Below are positions 63,385 to 64,000 of a stretch of DNA of 64,000 nt, piece after piece (positions within the stretch are counted from its first letter, which is position 1; each line of letters starts with the position of its first letter). Made by a program: the position numbers and the translations under genes. The notes under the pieces are model-generated. The model worked only from the letters and a program-made list of their open reading frames with translations. It did no database searches and was not told where the DNA came from. Source of the DNA: Phlebotomus papatasi (taxonomy: Eukaryota; Arthropoda; Insecta; Diptera; Psychodidae); assembly GCF_024763615.1 (NCBI RefSeq), contig NC_077222.1, positions 106,363,417 through 106,427,416 on the forward strand, read 5' to 3'.

Positions 63385-64000
63385 GTGAGTTTTCCATAGC
63401 CTTGAGATCACTTTTTTTTCTCTGTCGATGTTAAACCCAAATCAACTTATTGCCATTGAGATTCTTAAAGTGGACTGTGTTATCACACTTGCACCTTAAA
63501 ATTTTAATATGATTCACATTAATTGTCGCTGGTGAGAGTACAAATGTGTAATTTGTGTGTTTGCATCATTTTATATTCAAAATTTGATCTATTTGTTGAT
63601 AAAAAGGGAGACTTGGCCCGCAAAATTTGATATAAATTGATTTATAGCATTAATGCGAAAAATTAATGCGATTTTCTCTTTAATTTTTTAATGTGAAAAA
63701 TATTTATGCTTTAGGTAAATTTAAACTTATTTTTGGAGGCCAAGTCCACTTCTTTATCAATAAACGGAAAAACCCCAAATATTAAGCGACTCAAAGACAC
63801 AAATAACATATTTGGACTCTCACAAGCGACAATTAATGTGAATCACATTAAAATTTTAATGTGCAAGTGTGAAAACGCCGTTAGACCGGCTTCACACCAA
63901 AGATTTTGCCCAGTTCCCGATGGTCTAGAAATTCAAAATAGCAAACAATTTCATGGGTATTTTCAAATTTAAATGATCACTTGCCCATATTGTCTAAACT
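63385..64000. mobile_element. Long-hairpin MITE in the first LARP1-type intron (about 63479-63876)
   Basis: Two arms of roughly 160 bp face each other. TATCACACTTGCACCTTAAA and GATTCACATTAATTGTCGCT in the left arm, then GAGACTTGGCC near 63607, are all found inverted at the right (AGCGACAATTAATGTGAATC, GTGCAAGTGTGA, GGCCAAGTC). Almost the whole 400 bp folds on itself. Exact ends and target duplication are unclear. The rest of the intron has no gene. Confidence 0.7.

Overview
This window is nuclear DNA from an insect, most likely a dipteran; a nematoceran such as a sand fly is my guess, not a demonstrated fact. The evidence is a ZAD-type C2H2 zinc-finger gene (an arthropod family), many very short introns (50-120 bp) beside a few long ones, AT-rich spacers, and a very dense load of small inverted-repeat transposons (MITEs) and minisatellites. 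Nothing suggests bacterial or viral DNA.

Nine genes can be named from splice-joined reading frames. In order they are: the 5' end of a TMEM198-like membrane-protein gene (minus, 2529-3050, continuing off the left edge); MMADHC, cobalamin trafficking (minus, 11339-12267); MAD2L2/REV7, a HORMA-domain protein (plus, 16101-16738); peroxiredoxin-5 (plus, 20583-21553); riboflavin kinase (plus, 31236-31843); TAF7, a TFIID subunit (minus, 36242-37498); MCFD2, an EF-hand cargo-receptor subunit (plus, 40149-49166); an ERMP1-like M28 family protein (minus, 49526-57433); and the first coding exon of a LARP1-type gene (plus, 62842-63384, running off the right edge). Two further genes have no specific name: a ZAD plus eight-finger C2H2 gene (minus, 21768-27603) and a candidate 41-residue membrane microprotein divergent from riboflavin kinase (minus, 30886-31119). 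They do not form one pathway. They are unrelated housekeeping genes, several in convergent or divergent pairs.

The spaces between and inside these genes are mostly transposon debris. I see at least five TA-flanked pogo-type MITEs with CAGT termini, two of which keep the start of a CENP-B/pogo-like helix-turn-helix reading frame. About nine TA-flanked elements share TAGGG or TAAGG termini. There is one TTAA-flanked piggyBac-type MITE, several hairpin families, non-LTR retrotransposon 3' ends, a tRNA-derived SINE head, and Penelope-like debris with hammerhead-ribozyme-like motifs. Long minisatellites lie at 8.3-10.4, 17.5-18.6, 32.1-36.1 and 45.4-46.7 kb. The last two are bounded by a shared inverted terminal motif, which makes them look like foldback elements.

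The most interesting biology is in MCFD2. After a shared first EF-hand exon there are three separate terminal exons, each with its own acceptor in the same phase, its own second EF-hand and its own stop. This predicts three mutually exclusive C-termini. The ERMP1-like protein has also lost every expected zinc ligand and looks like a pseudoenzyme.
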